Shown piece after piece: positions 7,788-15,620 of a stretch of DNA of 64,000 bases. A program made the translations under genes and the position numbers. The notes under the pieces are model-generated. The model did not search any database and was not told the origin of the DNA. It was given only the letters and a program-made list of their open reading frames with translations. The first letter of the stretch is position 1, and the number at the start of each line of letters is the position of its first letter. The stretch lies in the NCBI GenBank assembly GCA_017937025.1, contig JAGBEJ010000008.1, forward strand, positions 62,001 to 126,000, written 5' to 3'. Origin of the DNA: Paludibacteraceae bacterium (GTDB lineage Bacteria; Bacteroidota; Bacteroidia; Bacteroidales; Paludibacteraceae).

Positions 7788-8144
7788 TTACTGTTTTACT
7801 TTTTCGCCTTTGCTATTATAAACACTCACGAAACCGCTCCTTGTGCGCACAGTAAAGGTCGTACCAGACACAGCGATAATATCGCCTATCGATGTTGAAA
7901 GCGTCTTGCACAGCCGCCCCTGCTCGTCGTGCAGCATATAGAAATTATTCTTCCGCACGATGAAGAACGAGCTTCCGTGCCCCACCAGCGTGCCTATGCG
8001 GTCCGACACTGCCTTCGCCTCGCGCCCCTTCTCGTTGTAGATGTGGTAGAAGTTGTTGCGGTGCTCTATGCGCGAAATCTCCGCTTGCGCCGACATTGTC
8101 AGAGCAAGGAAAAGGAGGAGGAGGATGGAGAAATGTTTATTCAT
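7788..8144 (-). CDS. Secreted small protein with about three WG-like beta repeats
   Basis: The 118-residue product starts with a clear Sec signal peptide (MNKHFSILLLLFLALTMSAQA). The mature part contains roughly three repeats of about 36 residues with the pattern N-N-F-Y-x-(I/L)-x-(N/D)-E-x-G...S-x-x-I-G-x-(I/L)-(V/I)...F-x-V-R: NNFYHIYNEKGRE, NNFYMLHDEQGRL, and a partial SGFVSVYNSKGEK. Such repeats predict a small all-beta fold, comparable to WG-repeat or propeller-like proteins of Bacteroidetes. The gene lies 14 bases downstream of the WHH-like toxin gene. It is exported to the same compartment as that protein and could be a partner or inhibitor, which is inference. Confidence 0.65.
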   Translation of the reverse strand: MNKHFSILLLLFLALTMSAQAEISRIEHRNNFYHIYNEKGREAKAVSDRIGTLVGHGSSFFIVRKNNFYMLHDEQGRLCKTLSTSIGDIIAVSGTTFTVRTRSGFVSVYNSKGEKVKQ

Positions 8145-8158
8145 AACAAAAGAAGATA

Positions 8159-9331
8159 TTACTTCATAGTTTCTGCAACAACACTAATCCCTCCATCGTG
8201 AGCAAGCCCCTTATGGTAAATTTCAGGCACCAATACCACAGTTTTGCAATCTTCTGACTCGTGCAAAACACGCTTAATATTCTTAGGATTACCACATCTA
8301 TTTAGAACCTCTTGTTCTGAACAATTCCACTTTGACATCAATCTTTCCACTGCAGCCCCATCCCCTTTAAACACTTTTATTTCATCAACAGAAACACCTT
8401 GTTGCTCTGCCAATCTTTCATATACATTATCATGAAGCGCAGTTCTTTTTTTAGGATCATTGGGATTTATATATTTATCAATACCTTCCTCTATATTGCA
8501 TTTCAACGGTTTTCCTGTTTTTGTCCCTGGGTCTACAACGTTTTCAAAATCAGGATATCCATTTTTATAACTAACCCTAATATCATTAGGATTCATTCCG
8601 TAGTCTTTAGCTGCTTGTTCTATCGTTTTTTCCCCCTCTCCAGTTATTTCTATCTTTTTATTGGGATCTCTAACAAAATCCGAAGATCCTTTCTCTCCAC
8701 TCCATTTTCCACCAGTATTAGGAGTTCTTGGTTTCTTTGTTTTTGCAGACATCGGATTTGCATAAGAAATCGTTTTAGAAGAACCTTCAACCATAGGTTT
8801 TCCATTAATTTCCTTTATGTATGTTTCTTGTGGCTTAAACGGCTTAGGGGATTTTGATGAATTTCTCAAACTTGAAAATGTGCCTTGCTTGAACTCATTT
8901 TGAGCTGTCTTTTCTGCCAACACAGCAGATTCTTTCTTTACGCCATTTTGAACAGATTGTTTTGCTATTGATTTTTCTGCTCCAACTGCAATTTCTTTCT
9001 TAACAGCAGACGTTACTACTGTTTTTTCGGCAACCTCTAAAGCACTCTTTTTAGCAAAAGATTTTGATGCAGATTTCGTCTCTGCAACCAACGCCTTTTT
9101 CGCAGCATCCTTTGCCGATTGTTTAGCAGCGGCTTTCACACCTTGCTTTACATCTTGCTTTACCACAGATCTTGCAGCTGTTTTAGCTTCTGCCTTAATA
9201 GCACTTCTCACTCCTGCCTTAACAGCAGTTTTTGCACCTGCTCCTACGGCTTTTCCTACAACCTGACAATACGCGACAGAGAAATAAGAAGAACATAACA
9301 ACACAAGCAATATTAATCTAAAAGTTTTCAT
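8159..9331 (-). CDS. Secreted protein with Ala/Lys-rich helical region and WHH-like nuclease fold at the C-terminus
   Basis: Start MKTFRLILLVLLCSSYFSVAYCQ (ATG 9331) gives a Sec signal peptide. Residues of about 25-150 are a long low-complexity A/K/V/E helix. The C-terminal part looks like a derived WHH/HNH-Endo VII toxin: SYKNGYPDFENVV, a central region with NVYERLAEQQGVS, and RVLHESEDCKTVVLVPEIYH followed by KGLAHDGGIS, which follows the WHH family order W-H-H/E...M-x-L-V-P...H...H-x-G-G. The Trp is replaced by Leu, the histidines are kept. The ATG lies 14 bases inside the upstream lipoprotein gene. Its codons are AT-rich compared with neighbours, suggesting transfer. Nuclease activity and delivery route are inference. 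Confidence 0.65.
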   Translation of the reverse strand: MKTFRLILLVLLCSSYFSVAYCQVVGKAVGAGAKTAVKAGVRSAIKAEAKTAARSVVKQDVKQGVKAAAKQSAKDAAKKALVAETKSASKSFAKKSALEVAEKTVVTSAVKKEIAVGAEKSIAKQSVQNGVKKESAVLAEKTAQNEFKQGTFSSLRNSSKSPKPFKPQETYIKEINGKPMVEGSSKTISYANPMSAKTKKPRTPNTGGKWSGEKGSSDFVRDPNKKIEITGEGEKTIEQAAKDYGMNPNDIRVSYKNGYPDFENVVDPGTKTGKPLKCNIEEGIDKYINPNDPKKRTALHDNVYERLAEQQGVSVDEIKVFKGDGAAVERLMSKWNCSEQEVLNRCGNPKNIKRVLHESEDCKTVVLVPEIYHKGLAHDGGISVVAETMK

Positions 9332-10733
9332 ATAACACACTCCTAAACACTTTCTGAGATTTCACAATATCATTTTTCAATTTCCTATAAGAGTTATTAT
9401 ACTCTTCATCACAGGCAGCCTTTAAATACGAAGCAACTTTGGTTGCCATTTTCTTCATGTGCGGAGACATCTCTTTTGCATCATCTTTTGCTTTTTTATA
9501 AGAATAAACAACATCCGCTGCGGTCGCGACATATTCAACATATGGTATAAAAGAAGCTATAGACAGGACTGTACTTACTTTATCTTCTTTGTTCTGAATC
9601 TTAGAAACAGACATTATTTCAGAAGTCGGGCATTTAACAGGAACCTTTACCACTGAAACATTAACCTTTTTCACCTGATAATTTCCAGGATTAACATCCA
9701 ATGCGTCTTTTACAAATGCGACACGTCCTTGATTTATTTCCCTTAAATACGGTTTAATATTTCCAATTATAGAATTTCTTATTGCTGCAATCGGATTATT
9801 AGCAGAACTATGTTTTTGATATATACTTTTAACCTGACTCATCGATTTAGGCCATTCCTCGTCTATCAAAACATCTATCAATTTACCAAAAGAATTGTCC
9901 ACAGCATTTATATACCCTCTTGCACCCCCTTTCCTATACTCTTCCAACAATTCTAATTCCTTATTACAATATTTGTCAACCATCGGAGTAAAGACCTTCA
10001 TCGCAGAATCTCTCATTGACAAATAAATAGGCTCAACGACAGGATTTAAATCGGTATTCTTTAACGACTTGTAAAACGAACGAACCTCAAAATATTCATT
10101 ATCTTGCAAATTATAAGTAACAAACTCGGATAATAAAGGCTTCAAAAATAGCCTCTCTTCTGTATGATTCTTATAAAAGGAAGCTATATCATTCAGTGAC
10201 GTACATCGGTCCAAAATCCTAACAATACTGTCTTCGTACGCATCCCTTATTGAATCAAACTTTAATCTCAAATACTCGACATTATCACTTTGTTTCTGAT
10301 ATGCCAATATTTTATTGTACCCATCCTTATTATAGTCATGAACTTCAAATAAATGTTTCTCTATTACGGCATGAAACCCAGGTTTTTGTGTCTGATAATC
10401 ATATATCAAAGCACTTACATCATCGTATTTTATATCTCTTTTGATAACGTATGCAGCCTTTACAGAATCAAACTTTAATCTCAAATACTCAACATTATTA
10501 CTTAGTTTTTGATATGCCAATATTTTATTATACCCATCCTTATTATAGTCATGAACTTCAAATAAATGTTTCTCTATTACGGCATGGTACTTAGGCTTTT
10601 GTGTCTGATAATCATATATCAAAGCACTTACATTATCGTATTTTATATCTCTTTTGATAACGTATGGCGTTCCACACGAAGACAAAAGACAAATCAACAA
10701 AAAACACCACCAAAGAAAGATTTTTCTATCCAT
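9318..10733 (-). CDS. AT-rich lipoprotein with an internal 71-residue tandem duplication
   Basis: From ATG 10733 the product begins MDRKIFLWWCFLLICLLSSC, a lipoprotein signal with lipobox LSSC (Cys20). Two nearly identical 71-residue units follow at once, each starting YVIKRDIKYD and containing EKHLFEVHDYNKDGYNKIL. The remaining approximately 300 residues are charged and helical, with a short hydrophobic stretch near VSTVLSIASFIPYVEYVATA. No domain is recognised. The gene is the first of the cluster, overlaps the secreted toxin-like gene by 14 bases and has the same AT-rich composition, so the two probably arrived together. It may anchor or present that protein; this is inference. Confidence 0.75.
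   Translation of the reverse strand: MDRKIFLWWCFLLICLLSSCGTPYVIKRDIKYDNVSALIYDYQTQKPKYHAVIEKHLFEVHDYNKDGYNKILAYQKLSNNVEYLRLKFDSVKAAYVIKRDIKYDDVSALIYDYQTQKPGFHAVIEKHLFEVHDYNKDGYNKILAYQKQSDNVEYLRLKFDSIRDAYEDSIVRILDRCTSLNDIASFYKNHTEERLFLKPLLSEFVTYNLQDNEYFEVRSFYKSLKNTDLNPVVEPIYLSMRDSAMKVFTPMVDKYCNKELELLEEYRKGGARGYINAVDNSFGKLIDVLIDEEWPKSMSQVKSIYQKHSSANNPIAAIRNSIIGNIKPYLREINQGRVAFVKDALDVNPGNYQVKKVNVSVVKVPVKCPTSEIMSVSKIQNKEDKVSTVLSIASFIPYVEYVATAADVVYSYKKAKDDAKEMSPHMKKMATKVASYLKAACDEEYNNSYRKLKNDIVKSQKVFRSVLYENF
10239..10664 (-). repeat. Tandem duplication of 213 bp inside the lipoprotein gene
   Basis: Two direct copies, 10452-10664 and 10239-10451 in reading order, have a period of exactly 213 bp (71 codons). 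They differ at only a small number of bases, including the synonymous-looking and conservative changes N/D and K/G-Y/F. The near identity at DNA level indicates a recent duplication or ongoing conversion. Confidence 0.95.
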
Positions 10734-10850
10734 ATATAATTTACAAATCATCTTTTTTCTGCACAAAATAAACATGAGGGTGCGCAGAAACACTGCACAT
10801 CAACAGCGAATTTTAAAAGAAAGGCGCAGACCTCCATCACACATTCTTCC

Positions 10851-10985
10851 AAAAACAGAGGTCCTGAGATAACCTATACAATCAAAAAGAATGAAATGAC
10901 AGTGCAGTCCACGCCTATAGACGAAGACCGACTGCTCGCATCCCTCCGATTGTAGATTTTTGGAATTTCTCAGGTTCCTGTTTTT
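10851..10985. repeat. Inverted-repeat-bounded segment (about 135 bp)
   Basis: AAAAACAGAGGTCCTGAGA at 10851-10869 is matched, inverted and with a few differences, by TCTCAGGTTCCTGTTTTT at 10968-10985. The 100 bases between have no reading frame. It could be a small non-autonomous element or a structured RNA; no target duplication is obvious. Confidence 0.4.
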
Positions 10986-11294
10986 CAGAGAAATGAGCTG
11001 TCGCTCAACATAATATTTTCATCTCGTCGGCAGAACTCCTTCCGCCATTTTTTCATAACCACAATATTAACAAAAATAACTTAAACACATGCCGCCCTCG
11101 CACATGTTTTTGAGCATGAGTTTTGGTTGTTGTCACCGCTCACTTCGACTTCGCTCAGTGACCGGCATAAAAGATAAGTCGCTTCGCGAGAAATCAAACA
11201 AACCAATACAAATCAAACAGAAGGATTTTTTGAAGGATTTGATTATATTTGATGAATTTCATTCACAAAACGAAACACATTGGTGAGAATGTAG

Positions 11295-11362
11295 AGACGG
11301 AGCATGCTCCGTCTGACATAAAATATTGATATAATGCGATTTAGACGGAGTATGCTCCGTCT
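11295..11362. repeat. Two REP-like 20-bp palindromes
   Basis: AGACGGAGCATGCTCCGTCT at 11295-11314 is a perfect 20-bp palindrome. A second copy at 11343-11362 differs at one base (AGACGGAGTATGCTCCGTCT). They are 28 bases apart and end 23 bases before the U32 gene. Palindromes of this style are dispersed in many Bacteroidetes genomes. Confidence 0.85.
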
Positions 11363-11385
11363 TTACAAGATTGAAATAAAACAAC

Positions 11386-13257
11386 ATGCGAAAGATAGAA
11401 CTCCTGTCGCCAGCCAAAGACATAGAATGCGGAATGGCAGCCATAAACCACGGTGCGGACGCCATATACATCGGAGCGCAGAAATTCGGAGCGAGAGCCG
11501 CCGCCGGCAACAGCACAAGCGACATCGAAAAGCTCGCCAAGTATGCACACAAGTATAATGCAAACGTTTATGTAACGGTAAACACCATACTGAAAGACAG
11601 CGAGATAGAAAACGCCAGACGACTAATAACAGAACTGTACGAAGCTGGCGCCGACGCACTCATCGTGCAGGACTACTCCATCCTGAAAATGGACATTCCG
11701 CCCATTGCGCTGCACTCCAGCACACAGATAGACACACGCGACAAGGAGAAAGCCATGTTCTTAGAAAAAGCCGGATTCTCGCAAATCGTGGTGGCGAGAG
11801 AGCTGCCGCTCGACGAGATAAGGGAAATACACGAAAGCGTGAATGTGCCGATTGAGGCGTTCATACACGGCGCTCTGTGCGTGTCGTACAGCGGACAGTG
11901 CTACCTGAGCCAGGCTATAGCCGGCAGAAGCGCCAACCGAGGCGAATGCAGCCAGCCGTGCAGAATGGCGTACACACTGACCGATGCCGACGGCCGCACG
12001 ATAATAAAAGACAAGTACCTGCTCTCGCTCAAGGACATGGACCGGAGCCGAAGCATTAAAGAAATGATTGAAGCCGGAGTTAGCTCGTTCAAGATAGAAG
12101 GCAGGTTAAAGTCAGCATCGTACGTAAAGAACGTAACAGCCTATTACAGACAGATTTTCGACGAGATACTCGAAGGCAACGACACATGGAGCAAGAGTTC
12201 AGCAGGAAAGGTTTACTTGAACTTCACGCCCGACCCAAGCAAGAGCTTCAGACGAGGAAGCACCGAATATCTGCTGCACGGCGACAAGGAGAACATAGCC
12301 TCGCCGATGACACAGAAATCGACTGGCGAAGAACTGGGAATAGTGACATACATAGGCAGAAACCACTTCGAGATAAAGACCGACAAGCAGATAAACAACG
12401 GCGACGGACTATGCTTCTTCAACGAAAGCGGAGAACTGATAGGGCTAAGAGCCAACACAGTGGAAGTCAATAAGATATTCCTCGATAATTCAATTGAAAA
12501 CATAAGGACACTGAGGATGCTGAAGAAAGGCATGAAGGTGAATAGAAACTCCGACAGAGCCTTCGAGAAAATCCTGAGCCAGGACAACAGCGCCGCAAGG
12601 AAAATAAGCGTGGACGTGCGCATAAAAGACTGCAACGGCGGCATAACCATAGAAGCCGAATGCGAGGACGGAGTGAAAGCCGAAGTGCGCATAACCGGCG
12701 ACTTCGAACCAGCCCGAAACGCGCAGATGGCGCTTGACAACCTGAAAGCCAACATAAGCAAGACAGGCGACACGATTTACGAGGTAATCGGCGTGGACAT
12801 AGACATAAACGAGCCGAAGTTCATACCGAACTCCATAATCGCAGAGAAAAGGCGCGAACTGACAAACGCCCTTGACACCGCACGCACAGCGAGCCACAAG
12901 CGCGACACCAGAAGAGCCGAGATGCCGGGATGCGCCTACCCTTACGCAAAAATCGGATACGAGGGCAACGTGAACAACCAGCTGGCTAAAGCGTTCCTTG
13001 AAGAGCACGGAGCAACCGACGTGGAAGATTCCTTCGAGCTGAAGGCAAGGAAGAACGTGCCGCTGATGACGTGCCGCCACTGCATAAAAAGAATAGCCGG
13101 ACTATGCGCCAAGAACGGATACCAAGCGGACTACAACTTAAAGCATCACATTAAGGCTGCAGCACAAGAGCCGCTCTACATACACAACGACACAGGCACA
13201 AGACTGCGGCTCGAGTTCGACTGCAAGAAATGCGAGATGACCATATACAAGGATTAA
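11386..13257 (+). CDS. U32-family peptidase/RlhA-like protein
   Basis: A 623-residue member of peptidase family U32: it begins IELLSPAKDIECGMAAINHG and has GADAIYIGAQKFGARA, the signature region EAFIHGALCVSYSGQCYLS, and RSANRGECSQPCRMAY, whose four cysteines are expected to bind an iron-sulfur cluster. A further cysteine group occurs near the C-terminus (MTCRHCIKRIAGLC and CKKCEM). The E. coli relatives RlhA and TrhP (YegQ) take part in 23S rRNA and tRNA hydroxylation, so an RNA-modifying role is as likely as proteolysis. The last base of the stop codon is the first base of a MITE-like element. Family certain, activity uncertain. Confidence 0.9.
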   Translation: MRKIELLSPAKDIECGMAAINHGADAIYIGAQKFGARAAAGNSTSDIEKLAKYAHKYNANVYVTVNTILKDSEIENARRLITELYEAGADALIVQDYSILKMDIPPIALHSSTQIDTRDKEKAMFLEKAGFSQIVVARELPLDEIREIHESVNVPIEAFIHGALCVSYSGQCYLSQAIAGRSANRGECSQPCRMAYTLTDADGRTIIKDKYLLSLKDMDRSRSIKEMIEAGVSSFKIEGRLKSASYVKNVTAYYRQIFDEILEGNDTWSKSSAGKVYLNFTPDPSKSFRRGSTEYLLHGDKENIASPMTQKSTGEELGIVTYIGRNHFEIKTDKQINNGDGLCFFNESGELIGLRANTVEVNKIFLDNSIENIRTLRMLKKGMKVNRNSDRAFEKILSQDNSAARKISVDVRIKDCNGGITIEAECEDGVKAEVRITGDFEPARNAQMALDNLKANISKTGDTIYEVIGVDIDINEPKFIPNSIIAEKRRELTNALDTARTASHKRDTRRAEMPGCAYPYAKIGYEGNVNNQLAKAFLEEHGATDVEDSFELKARKNVPLMTCRHCIKRIAGLCAKNGYQADYNLKHHIKAAAQEPLYIHNDTGTRLRLEFDCKKCEMTIYKD

Positions 13258-13414
13258 GAAGCTGTTTTGATTTTATTGATTTTTGTTGACACAAAGTCGG
13301 TTTCTTTGAGTCTGTTTTTTGGAAATAGCCCGCTATTCCCTGCGAGAAGACAAATAAAATCTTCTCAAAAAAGCATTTCTCAAATAAATCCGAAATAAAA
13401 TTCAAACAGCTTCT
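13257..13414. mobile_element. MITE-like element with 21-bp terminal inverted repeats
   Basis: The left end starting AGAAGCTGTTTTGATTTTATT (13257) and the inverted right end starting AGAAGCTGTTTGAATTTTATT (reading back from 13414) agree at 19 of 21 positions. The 158-bp span has no coding capacity and contains internal dyads (GGAAATAGCCCGCTATTCC; AGAAGA...TCTTCT). The left end abuts and supplies the last base of the U32 stop codon. No clear target-site duplication was found, so this is a candidate. Confidence 0.5.
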
Positions 13415-13505
13415 AACAACTCTAAAAACAAGCAACACCCAAACGATATTATCCATAACTTTGTAAATCTCAACTGAGAAAAGCAATAAACAAATATTTA
13501 ATCCC

Positions 13506-14459
13506 ATGAAATCATTAACAAAGACCGACTTTAACTTCGAAGGTCAAAAGGCTGTATATCACGGCAAAGTAAGAGACGTTTACACACTCGACAACGGACT
13601 GCTCGTAATGGTGGCTACCGACAGAATCTCAGCATTCGACGTAATCCTGCCTAAGGGCATTCCCTTCAAAGGTCAGATACTCAACCAGATAGCAGCAAAG
13701 TTCCTTGACGAGACCAAGGACATCTGCCCTAACTGGAAACTCGCCACACCAGACCCTAACGTGACTGTGGGCGTGGCTTGCAAAGGATTCCCAGTGGAAA
13801 TGATCGTCAGAGGATACCTCTGCGGAAGCGCATGGAGAGCCTACAAGAGCGGCGTGAGAGAGATATGCGGCGTGAAGCTGCCTGAAGGCATGAAGGAGAA
13901 CCAGAAGTTCCCAGAGCCAATCATCACACCTACCACAAAGGCTGAAATCGGCGAGCACGACCAGGACATCTCAAAGGAGGAAATCATAGCGCAGGGACTC
14001 GTCAGCGCAGAGGACTACGCAGTATTAGAGAAGTACACAATCGCCCTGTTCAAGCGCGGCACAGAGATAGCAGCCAGCAAGGGACTGATACTCGTGGACA
14101 CAAAATACGAGTTCGGAAAGAACGGCGACAAGATCTACCTGATGGACGAGATACACACTCCTGACTCATCAAGATACTTCTACGCCGACGGATACGACGA
14201 GAAGTTCGCCAAGGGCGAGCCACAGAAGCAGCTCTCTAAGGAGTTCGTGAGAGAATGGCTGATGGACAACGGATTCCAGGGCAAAGAGGGTCAGAAAGTG
14301 CCTGAAATGACAGACGAGGTGGTAAACGGCATCACAGCGCGCTATGTGGAGCTGTACGAAGGCATCACCGGCGAGAAGTTCGACGGCAAGGAGGAGTCAG
14401 CCGACATAGCCGAGAGAATCAAGAAGAACGTTGACAACTACATTAAGTCAAGCAAATAA
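13506..14459 (+). CDS. purC: Phosphoribosylaminoimidazole-succinocarboxamide synthase (SAICAR synthetase)
   Basis: PurC joins aspartate to CAIR with ATP in purine synthesis. The 317-residue product shows the family motifs: [17 protein letters not shown] near the N-terminus, [21 protein letters not shown], the [19 protein letters not shown] strand, and [10 protein letters not shown] followed by [12 protein letters not shown]. The length is that of the longer bacterial/plant-type PurC. A -7 box TAACTTTG at 13456-13463 lies upstream without a clear -33 box; a strong terminator follows at 14475. The gene stands alone, not in a pur cluster. Confidence 0.96.
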   Translation: MKSLTKTDFNFEGQKAVYHGKVRDVYTLDNGLLVMVATDRISAFDVILPKGIPFKGQILNQIAAKFLDETKDICPNWKLATPDPNVTVGVACKGFPVEMIVRGYLCGSAWRAYKSGVREICGVKLPEGMKENQKFPEPIITPTTKAEIGEHDQDISKEEIIAQGLVSAEDYAVLEKYTIALFKRGTEIAASKGLILVDTKYEFGKNGDKIYLMDEIHTPDSSRYFYADGYDEKFAKGEPQKQLSKEFVREWLMDNGFQGKEGQKVPEMTDEVVNGITARYVELYEGITGEKFDGKEESADIAERIKKNVDNYIKSSK

Positions 14460-14474
14460 CGCTTGCATATCAAC

Positions 14475-14512
14475 GCCCCCGGATGAAAAAGAATCATTCG
14501 GGGGCATTTTTT
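14475..14512 (+). terminator. Terminator of purC
   Basis: GCCCCCG (14475-14481) pairs with CGGGGGC (14499-14505), extended by partly paired inner bases, and is followed by ATTTTTTTG. Confidence 0.85.
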
Positions 14513-14523
14513 TGTCCTTATGA

Positions 14524-14554
14524 TTTGGACTTTCTAAAAAAACTCGTATCTTTG
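14524..14554 (+). promoter_or_regulatory. Promoter of tRNA-Ser
   Basis: TTTG at 14524-14527 and TATCTTTG at 14547-14554 are 19 bases apart, a full match to the Bacteroidetes primary promoter. The transcript would start about 45 bases before the tRNA. Confidence 0.8.
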
Positions 14555-14604
14555 CACTCGCAATTCGGGAATCACTCAACCTTTTGCACCTTGAAAAAGG
14601 TTCT

Positions 14605-14689
14605 GGAGAGATGGCAGAGTGGTCGAATGCACCGGTCTTGAAAACCGGCGTACTGAGAGGTACCGGGGGTTCGAATCCCTCTCTCTCCG
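14605..14689 (+). tRNA. tRNA-Ser (anticodon TGA)
   Basis: Acceptor stem GGAGAGA/TCTCTCC with discriminator G, anticodon loop CTTGAAA with anticodon TGA between CCGGT and ACCGG, a long variable arm (CGTACTGAGAGGTACC region) typical of class II tRNAs, and T arm GGGGGTTCGAATCCCTC. CCA is not encoded. Confidence 0.95.
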
Positions 14690-14694
14690 CTTGA

Positions 14695-14724
14695 AAACCC
14701 GCTGATTATTCAGCGGGTTTTTTC
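14695..14724 (+). terminator. Terminator of tRNA-Ser
   Basis: AAACCCGCTGA pairs with TCAGCGGGTTT around a TTAT loop and is followed by a T run. Confidence 0.85.
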
Positions 14725-14903
14725 TTTTTTGGTATATGCATCGGTCCAAGCACTTTTTTTGCGGTCAACTCAAATGATTAAGGCATTCAGCCTTACGAAA
14801 CAGTCGAATGTAAATAACTGAAAAATAACCGATTAAAGGCTTGATAAATCCATATTTTGTGCTTATATTTACATATATCTAATCTTTTAAACCACAAACA
14901 CTT

Positions 14904-15539
14904 ATGGAAATAAAGAAACAAGCCGCTGCCCTGCTGAATTTGCTCGAAAGCAAGGAAGGCGAAGTGATATACATAGGCATTTTCCTTGATGAACAACTCA
15001 GGGCGTTCGCCCAAAGAGCCATCGACGAAAACAACAAAGAAGTGCTGTCCATACTGCTGATGGAGGACAAAGACAGCAGCAGGATTAAAGATGCGCTGCG
15101 CAAAATCGCAGAAAGCGGAAACGGAAGCCTGTATGAGCAGTTCATAACAAACGCCATCGACGGCCTGAAAGAGACAATGAAAAAGATTCGCAAATACGCT
15201 GACTTCATAGAAAACGCGCCAGACGATAGCACACCGGCGAGCAAGGAAGAACAAGCGTTGGAAAAACAATTGTCGGAGATAAGACAAGAGCGTTTTGAGG
15301 ATTATAATCCAGAAAAGGCCGAAGCCAGAACTAAGATTGATCGCGAGCTTTGCGCATTCAGAAAGTCGAACGCTACCGGAATCATATATCACGACAGCGA
15401 TTATAAGTTCCATTTCAACAACTACAAATTCGCCGACCTTTACGGCAGCAGACAAACATTCTATGGCGACAACGACTACGACGGAATTGTGAAAGGACTG
15501 CGAACGCTTGCCGAGAGCATCGAAAGCAAACTGTCCTGA
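14904..15539 (+). CDS. Hypothetical helical protein
   Basis: A 211-residue cytoplasmic protein (no signal peptide, no membrane segment), rich in Lys and Glu. The first 90 residues look helical (QAAALLNLLESKEGEVIYIG, AQRAIDENNKEVLSILLMED), followed by a coiled-coil-prone section around EEQALEKQLSEIRQERFEDY and a more compact aromatic C-terminal part (GIIYHDSDYKFHFNNYKFAD, SRQTFYGDNDYDGIVKGL). I do not recognise a family. It converges on the WYL regulator and shares a bidirectional terminator with it. Codon use looks like that of the host genes. Confidence 0.7.
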   Translation: MEIKKQAAALLNLLESKEGEVIYIGIFLDEQLRAFAQRAIDENNKEVLSILLMEDKDSSRIKDALRKIAESGNGSLYEQFITNAIDGLKETMKKIRKYADFIENAPDDSTPASKEEQALEKQLSEIRQERFEDYNPEKAEARTKIDRELCAFRKSNATGIIYHDSDYKFHFNNYKFADLYGSRQTFYGDNDYDGIVKGLRTLAESIESKLS

Positions 15540-15564
15540 CAGCCGCACGAAACACAAACAAAAC

Positions 15565-15592
15565 AAAGCCCGAGGAGCAATCCCCGGGCTTC
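15565..15592. terminator. Bidirectional terminator between the hypothetical gene and the WYL regulator
   Basis: AAGCCCG (15566-15572) pairs with CGGGCTT (15585-15591), with further inner pairs; flanked by A-rich and T-rich tracts. Confidence 0.75.
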
Positions 15593-15620
15593 GCTTTTAT
15601 ATCTCGCGAACAACGCTCGC

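Larger units (their letters stand above)
10734..11385. other. Gene-free region of about 650 bp with repeats
   Basis: No convincing reading frame is present. The stretch holds the 5' flank of the lipoprotein gene, a 135-bp segment bounded by imperfect inverted repeats (10851-10985), a short GCTCACTTCGACTTCGCTCA motif at about 11138-11157 of the kind scattered in Bacteroidetes intergenic DNA, and two near-identical palindromes just before the U32 gene (11295-11362). The composition shifts from AT-rich to mixed along it. Confidence 0.7.

Noticed and set aside
6762-10733. Prophage or T6SS locus
   Set aside because: No capsid, tail, integrase, Hcp, VgrG or sheath proteins accompany the toxin-like genes within the window.
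13151-13507. Minus-strand frame over the MITE-like region as an IS transposase remnant
   Set aside because: The frame is short, phenylalanine/lysine-rich and shows no transposase motif; only the inverted-repeat structure is supported.
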